From Desulfobacteria bacterium (GTDB lineage Bacteria > Desulfobacterota > Desulfobacteria > Desulfobacterales > C00003060), in assembly GCA_030145035.1 (NCBI GenBank), contig JAQYWL010000395.1:1-9034 (forward strand): DNA of 9,034 nucleotides, given 5' to 3'. The number at the start of each line of letters is the position of its first letter. Positions within the stretch are counted from its first letter, which is position 1. Below the pieces are notes generated by a model, which had not been told where the DNA came from, searched no databases, and saw nothing but the letters and a program-made list of their open reading frames with translations. The position numbers and the translations under genes were made by a program. This document shows, one piece after another, positions 6,845 through 9,034 of this stretch.

Positions 6845-6956
6845 CGCTGCGCTCGTTAGACGCTGAGAGCGCAGCGCAGAGGGAGATTACTTTTTACATC
6901 CCCCCAAAGGGGGGACTGCTGGTTTTCATTTGCCGTCATCTCCCGGCAAATGAAAA
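6845..6956. repeat. Three consecutive perfect hairpins between the lipoprotein gene and nlpC
   Basis: Within about 110 bases lie three perfect inverted repeats. The first is CGCTGCGCTC (6845-6854) with GAGCGCAGCG (6867-6876), loop 12. The second is a C6-AAA-G6 hairpin at 6900-6914. The third is TTTTCATTTGCCG (6923-6935) with its 13-base complement (6944-6956), loop 8. None is followed by a plain T tract, so they are not textbook terminators, but they could still end or attenuate transcription, stabilise RNA ends, or be palindromic mobile repeats. The 238-base spacer 6774-7011 contains no credible gene; a frame opening at 6814 runs straight through all three hairpins. Confidence 0.7.
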
Positions 6957-7011
6957 AACGGTTTTCTCTGCGCACTCTGTGACTCAAGTGAGTGAAACGA
7001 ACGGGCGGTAA

Positions 7012-7599
7012 ATGTTCGGTCTTTTAGAGTCAGATAATCGCATAAATACATGCAATCTATTTTCTGCTCCCATTTGTAAGGGGAAGATTATCCACCGATA
7101 CATTACATATATATTTGTAATCTTGATATTGAATATCTCAGGCTGTTCGTCGACCCCTGATATGGGGCGGCACACTATTATTCCTAAGTACCGAGACCTA
7201 CATAAGAAATCAGCATACTCCGAGACCCAGGTTAAGAACATTCTTATCAAACAGGAAAAAGACTGGCATGGTACGCCGCATAGGATGGGCAGTCTTTCGA
7301 GGAGAGGCATAGATTGTTCAGGGTTCGTCTTCATAACCTTCAGAGATAAGTTTGGTATTGATTTGCCAAGATCTACCGGATTGCAAAAAGATATTGGGCT
7401 CCCAGTAAAGCAAAAGAAACTTCAATATGGAGACCTTGTTTTCTTTAAGACCGGCTTATTTGCCAGGCATGTTGGTATTTACGTTGGTAATCGCCAATTT
7501 ATTCACGCCTCAACATCTAAGGGCGTAACAAGAGATAGTCTGGATGATTATTACTGGTCAGGAAAATATTGGAAGGCCAAGCGAGTTATTGTCTATTAA
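7012..7599 (+). CDS. nlpC: NlpC-like NlpC/P60 murein endopeptidase lipoprotein (C40 family)
   Basis: The 195-residue product is a cysteine peptidase expected to cut stem peptides or cross-links of peptidoglycan in the periplasm. A signal segment (about 27-44, preceded by K23, K25 and R29) ends in ISGC with lipidation at C45. The NlpC/P60 domain (about 80-190) carries the catalytic Cys in RRGIDCSGFV (C102), then H153 in RHVGIYVGN and H165 in FIHASTSKGV. From memory the stretches WHGTP, RRGxDCSGFV, GDLVFFKTG and QFIHASTSKGV closely follow Escherichia coli NlpC. It is longer at the N-terminus than E. coli NlpC (about 154 residues), so the true start may lie a little downstream, but no later ATG precedes the signal segment. 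GGGCGG sits just before the ATG. It lies 238 bases after the lipoprotein gene on the same strand, so co-transcription is uncertain. Confidence 0.92.
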   Translation: MFGLLESDNRINTCNLFSAPICKGKIIHRYITYIFVILILNISGCSSTPDMGRHTIIPKYRDLHKKSAYSETQVKNILIKQEKDWHGTPHRMGSLSRRGIDCSGFVFITFRDKFGIDLPRSTGLQKDIGLPVKQKKLQYGDLVFFKTGLFARHVGIYVGNRQFIHASTSKGVTRDSLDDYYWSGKYWKAKRVIVY

Positions 7600-7630
7600 G
7601 ACATCCTTAACAACAAAAAACGTTCTTCGG

Positions 7631-7680
7631 GGGTCAGGTCTCAACTTTCAACACAAATGTCAAATGTTGAGACCTGACCC
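7631..7680. repeat. REP/MITE-like palindrome downstream of nlpC
   Basis: GGGTCAGGTCTCAAC (7631-7645) and its exact 15-base complement (7666-7680) flank a 20-base loop. The arms end in the same GGGTC/GACCC style as REP units of RAYT families, but the sequence differs from the ends of the RAYT element at 2381-3528, so it would belong to another repeat family. It sits 31 bases after the nlpC stop and could stop or stabilise that transcript, although no T tract follows. Confidence 0.75.
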
Positions 7681-7702
7681 TTCTGTTCCACGTACATAGC
7701 TG

Positions 7703-7773
7703 CCATAACCGCAAGGATGACCGGACATCATGAACGCCGGTGAATGGTGTTCCAGGCGATCCTGTTGTTATGC
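7703..7773 (-). other. attC-like recombination site (best preserved of three)
   Basis: On the minus strand the site starts GCATAAC (7773-7767) and ends GTTATGG (7709-7703), 71 bases in all. The inner arms pair imperfectly: CAGGATCGCCTGGA on one side against the complement of TCCGGTCATCCTTG on the other, with mismatches and a bulge as expected of attC. The centre (CACCATT...CATGATG) gives a small terminal stem. The first box contains the stop codon of the preceding ORF (TAA at 7770-7768), a compact arrangement common in cassettes. The third base of GCATAAC departs from the RYYYAAC consensus. Confidence 0.65.
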
Positions 7774-8136
7774 AATCTCATCATTTTCTTCAAATGTCTT
7801 ACGAAGAATTTCCTGGTCGGACAAGCAATCAGGACAAAACTGATATTCCAGGCAGCATTCACCCCAAATCGAATATTTACATTCTGCGTTACCACACTGC
7901 CATGATGACTCTACTGCGACATCACATATGCCCGGATTCCAACTCTTCGCATTCAAGGTCGTAACCTCTGAATTGACAAAGTTCTTGCAGCCATCGCAAA
8001 TTGCTGCCATTCTCCAAGACCCCTGTTGACTATTCACCAGATTCTGAAATACGTGTTGCGTAACGTTACGCTTAGGCACCAGCAGCATTAGAGCCAATGC
8101 GTTCAAAAAAACTAAAATTATGCCTAAAAAGCACAA
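7768..8136 (-). CDS. Cysteine-rich hypothetical protein of a gene cassette
   Basis: I do not recognise this family. The 122-codon frame begins with TTG at 8136, a few bases after the attC-like site, and has a hydrophobic N-terminal segment (FLGIILVFLNALALMLLV, about 3-20) followed by PKR. The remainder holds four cysteine groups: CDGC (47-50), CGNAEC, CC and CPDC near the end, which suggests a zinc-binding fold. A rival start is ATG at 8010, with AGGGG nine bases upstream. It gives an 80-residue soluble protein beginning MAAICDGC and keeps all the paired cysteines. The better ribosome-binding site favours the short form; closeness to the cassette boundary favours the long, membrane-anchored form. 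The stop codon lies inside the following attC-like site. No function is proposed beyond probable metal binding. Confidence 0.65.
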   Translation of the reverse strand: MCFLGIILVFLNALALMLLVPKRNVTQHVFQNLVNSQQGSWRMAAICDGCKNFVNSEVTTLNAKSWNPGICDVAVESSWQCGNAECKYSIWGECCLEYQFCPDCLSDQEILRKTFEENDEIA

Positions 8137-8139
8137 ACC

Positions 8140-8186
8140 ATCGAACGCCCGAGTTTCCCGCTGTCTGCTTGAACCGATTGTTATGA
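8140..8186 (-). other. Degenerate or shortened attC-like site
   Basis: On the minus strand TCATAAC (8186-8180) is followed by AATCGGTTCAAGC and, after a short middle, AACTCGGGC-GTTCGAT (8146-8140). Both halves resemble classical attC ends (AACAATTCGTTCAAGC and AACTCAAGC-GTTAGAT of aadA-type sites). At 47 bases it is shorter than usual and the central stem is missing, as if by an internal deletion. It begins four bases after the stop codon of the ORF at 8191-8664. Confidence 0.45.
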
Positions 8187-8190
8187 GATC

Positions 8191-8664
8191 TCAAACCTTT
8201 ATTATTTGTTTGTCTTCATCTAATACCAAAAAAACACATTTGCCGTTGAAAATGATTTTTACATCACCACCATATTTATCTGATATTAAAAGCGAGTGAC
8301 CTTTATCCTCTGTCTTTAAATCCAATTTTAAAATACTCCTTTGAATTCCTCTTGGAATATCTTTTGTATTTTCATATCCCGAAGATAATACCTGTTTCAC
8401 GCCTGTTATTCTAATAAATAAGTAAAGCCAATCATCGGGATTTGTCAGACAGCTTTTAAGATCTTTGGGCAAACAATCAGCACCCCATTCAATAGCTAAG
8501 GTAATTGAATTATCATATGCAAGATTATGAAATATACCTATCCAATAAGAATCATGTAACGTATGTTTCTTATAGAAATTACTGAAACCATGCCCTTTGG
8601 ATTTTTTCCAAGGTAAATCATTTTTTATGATGCATCTTTCTATCCAAGCCGGTTGATCGTCCAT
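8191..8664 (-). CDS. Hypothetical cassette-encoded protein, 157 residues
   Basis: The product family is not recognised with certainty. It is a soluble, mixed-charge protein without signal peptide or membrane segment. Visible landmarks are MDDQPAWIER, LPWKKSKGHGFSNFYKKHT, HDSYWIGIFHNLAYD, ADCLP, and a C-terminal ISDKYGGDVKIIFNG followed by VFLVLDED. The alternating strand-like pattern suggests a small beta-rich domain, and the HDS-W-IG / YGGDV pattern reminds me of unnamed cassette or immunity-like proteins, but that is only an impression. The start is well supported: AAGGA (8675-8671) lies six bases before ATG, 17 bases after an attC-like site. The stop is four bases before the next attC-like site. 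The gene is clearly more AT-rich than the cell-wall genes, in keeping with recent acquisition as a cassette. Confidence 0.85.
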   Translation of the reverse strand: MDDQPAWIERCIIKNDLPWKKSKGHGFSNFYKKHTLHDSYWIGIFHNLAYDNSITLAIEWGADCLPKDLKSCLTNPDDWLYLFIRITGVKQVLSSGYENTKDIPRGIQRSILKLDLKTEDKGHSLLISDKYGGDVKIIFNGKCVFLVLDEDKQIIKV

Positions 8665-8670
8665 TTTAAA

Positions 8671-8675
8671 TCCTT
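8671..8675 (-). promoter_or_regulatory. Ribosome binding site inside the cassette leader
   Basis: AAGGA on the minus strand is six bases from the ATG at 8664. It lies after the attC-like end at 8681, so the cassette carries its own translation signal and would keep it after excision and reinsertion. Confidence 0.7.
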
Positions 8676-8680
8676 GAAAC

Positions 8681-8768
8681 GCATAACGCAGAACTCAGCG
8701 GCGGGCCGAAAAGCTTGCCCCGCAGGGCCGCCGCGCTTCTTCCCGTCCGCTGAAGTGACTTGATATGC
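8681..8768 (-). other. attC-like recombination site, GC-rich
   Basis: On the minus strand the 88-base site begins GCATATC (8768-8762) and ends GTTATGC (8687-8681); the first box differs from the complement of the last at one base. The arms are TCAGCGG-A-CGGG and CCCGCCGCTGA, a perfect pairing except for one extra A on the first arm, like the extrahelical base of attC sites. The centre can fold further (AAGC with GCTT, and GCCC-TGCG-GGGC). It stands 27 bases after the stop of the right-hand ORF and 17 bases before the next start codon. Confidence 0.6.
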
Positions 8769-8795
8769 CGTTTTCCATTATCCCCTATCCAAGTT

Positions 8796-9034
8796 TTACT
8801 TTTTCACCCACTCCTTTGATGGAGGTGGTTCCATTACCGGTGGAATCTGGCCCTTTTGAAACCATCCGCCCATAGACATGCGGATATCTTGATAACTTTT
8901 AAAGTCATGAACATGATGCAGCATTTCATCAAATGGTTTTGGATTCTTTATGTTCTCACGCCAAGCTTTTTTCTCAACTGTTCCAAACACAAGATAATTG
9001 TTGCCGATATAGTCCGGATTAGTTTGCAGAAACA
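8796..9034 (-). CDS. C-terminal part of an unknown cassette protein (5' end outside window)
   Basis: The minus-strand frame is open from the right edge to TAA at 8798-8796, giving 78 residues. Although a GTG at 8990 could serve as a start, the upstream in-frame residues (LQTNPDYIGNNYL) look equally protein-like, so the gene probably continues beyond 9034. The visible part is charged and rich in aromatic residues and His, with LHHVHDFKSYQDIRM, GGWFQKGQ and a proline-rich tail (IPPVMEPPPSKEW). There is no membrane segment or motif I can name. It is followed after 27 bases by an attC-like site, which makes it the cargo of the next cassette in the array. Confidence 0.6.
   Translation of the reverse strand, partial: FLQTNPDYIGNNYLVFGTVEKKAWRENIKNPKPFDEMLHHVHDFKSYQDIRMSMGGWFQKGQIPPVMEPPPSKEWVKK

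Larger units (their letters stand above)
7703..9034 (-). mobile_element. Probable integron gene-cassette array (three attC-like sites, three cassette ORFs; no integrase in window)
   Basis: On the minus strand, short unknown ORFs alternate with imperfect palindromes that begin with an ATAAC-type box and end with a GTT-type box: 8768-8681, 8186-8140 and 7773-7703. Each ORF is followed within a few bases by such a site and each next ORF starts soon after it, all in one direction. This is the layout of integron cassettes. Taking the usual G/TT cut, two complete cassettes would be 8686-8146 (541 bp) and 8145-7709 (437 bp). The ORFs are visibly AT-rich while the first site is GC-rich. Cassettes read away from attI, so an integrase would be expected to the right of the window; alternatively this is an array without an integrase. 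The right limit is the window edge. Confidence 0.6.

Noticed and set aside
6829..6861. Possible attC site (minus strand GTCTAAC ... GTTAAGAC)
   Set aside because: Only about 33 bases separate the boxes, too short for attC, no paired L boxes exist, and no cassette ORF lies next to it in the right direction.
6814..7011. Plus-strand open frame between the TPR lipoprotein gene and nlpC
   Set aside because: It runs through three perfect hairpins including a C6/G6 block, has no protein-like pattern and no clear ribosome site.
6984..7334. Minus-strand open frame of 116 codons opposite nlpC
   Set aside because: It is antisense to the catalytic NlpC/P60 domain and shows no domain pattern.
1..9034. 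CRISPR array, tRNA or rRNA genes
   Set aside because: No regularly spaced direct repeats with unique spacers were seen, and no tRNA cloverleaf or rRNA sequence was recognised on either strand by eye.

Overview
The window looks like an accessory-rich stretch of chromosome from a Gram-negative, diderm bacterium of moderate GC. A PBP1B-type cell-wall synthase with a UB2H region and two lipobox lipoproteins show the diderm envelope. The REP/RAYT-type repeats and the overall gene style remind me of Desulfobacterota (former Deltaproteobacteria), but that placement is a weak inference; no marker gene here fixes the taxon.

Layout. (1) 1-1942, minus: an SNF2 helicase with two N-terminal SWIM-like zinc clusters, open at the left edge, with a clear sigma70-type promoter at 1998-2026. 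(2) 2127-2167: two GC hairpins, then 2164-2379 the last 72 codons of a crotonase (enoyl-CoA hydratase) gene, cut off exactly where a repeat begins. (3) 2381-3528: a REP-associated tyrosine transposase (RAYT) gene bounded by about 22-bp inverted repeats and by tandem duplications at each end. (4) 3529-4081: a gene-free stretch with a probable RAYT remnant and five GC-rich repeats in mixed orientation. (5) 4082-7599, plus: a cell-wall block with a bifunctional PBP1B-type synthase (mrcB), an overlapping TPR lipoprotein that resembles the PBP1B activator LpoP in architecture and position, a hairpin-rich spacer, and an NlpC-like NlpC/P60 peptidase lipoprotein. (6) 7631-7680: a 15-bp perfect inverted repeat of the REP/MITE kind. 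(7) 7703-9034, minus: what I read as a gene-cassette array of integron type, with three attC-like sites alternating with three unknown minus-strand ORFs.

How the parts fit. The mrcB-lipoprotein pair would polymerise and cross-link peptidoglycan under control of an outer-membrane lipoprotein, and the NlpC-like enzyme would cut peptide bridges. This is a synthase/activator/hydrolase neighbourhood flanked on both sides by mobile DNA. The cassette array is the most striking part. No integrase is present; because the cassettes read leftward, attI and intI would be expected beyond the right edge, or the array is an integrase-less attC cluster. The attC sites, the cassette reading and the LpoP assignment rest on motif reading by eye and were not checked by any search.
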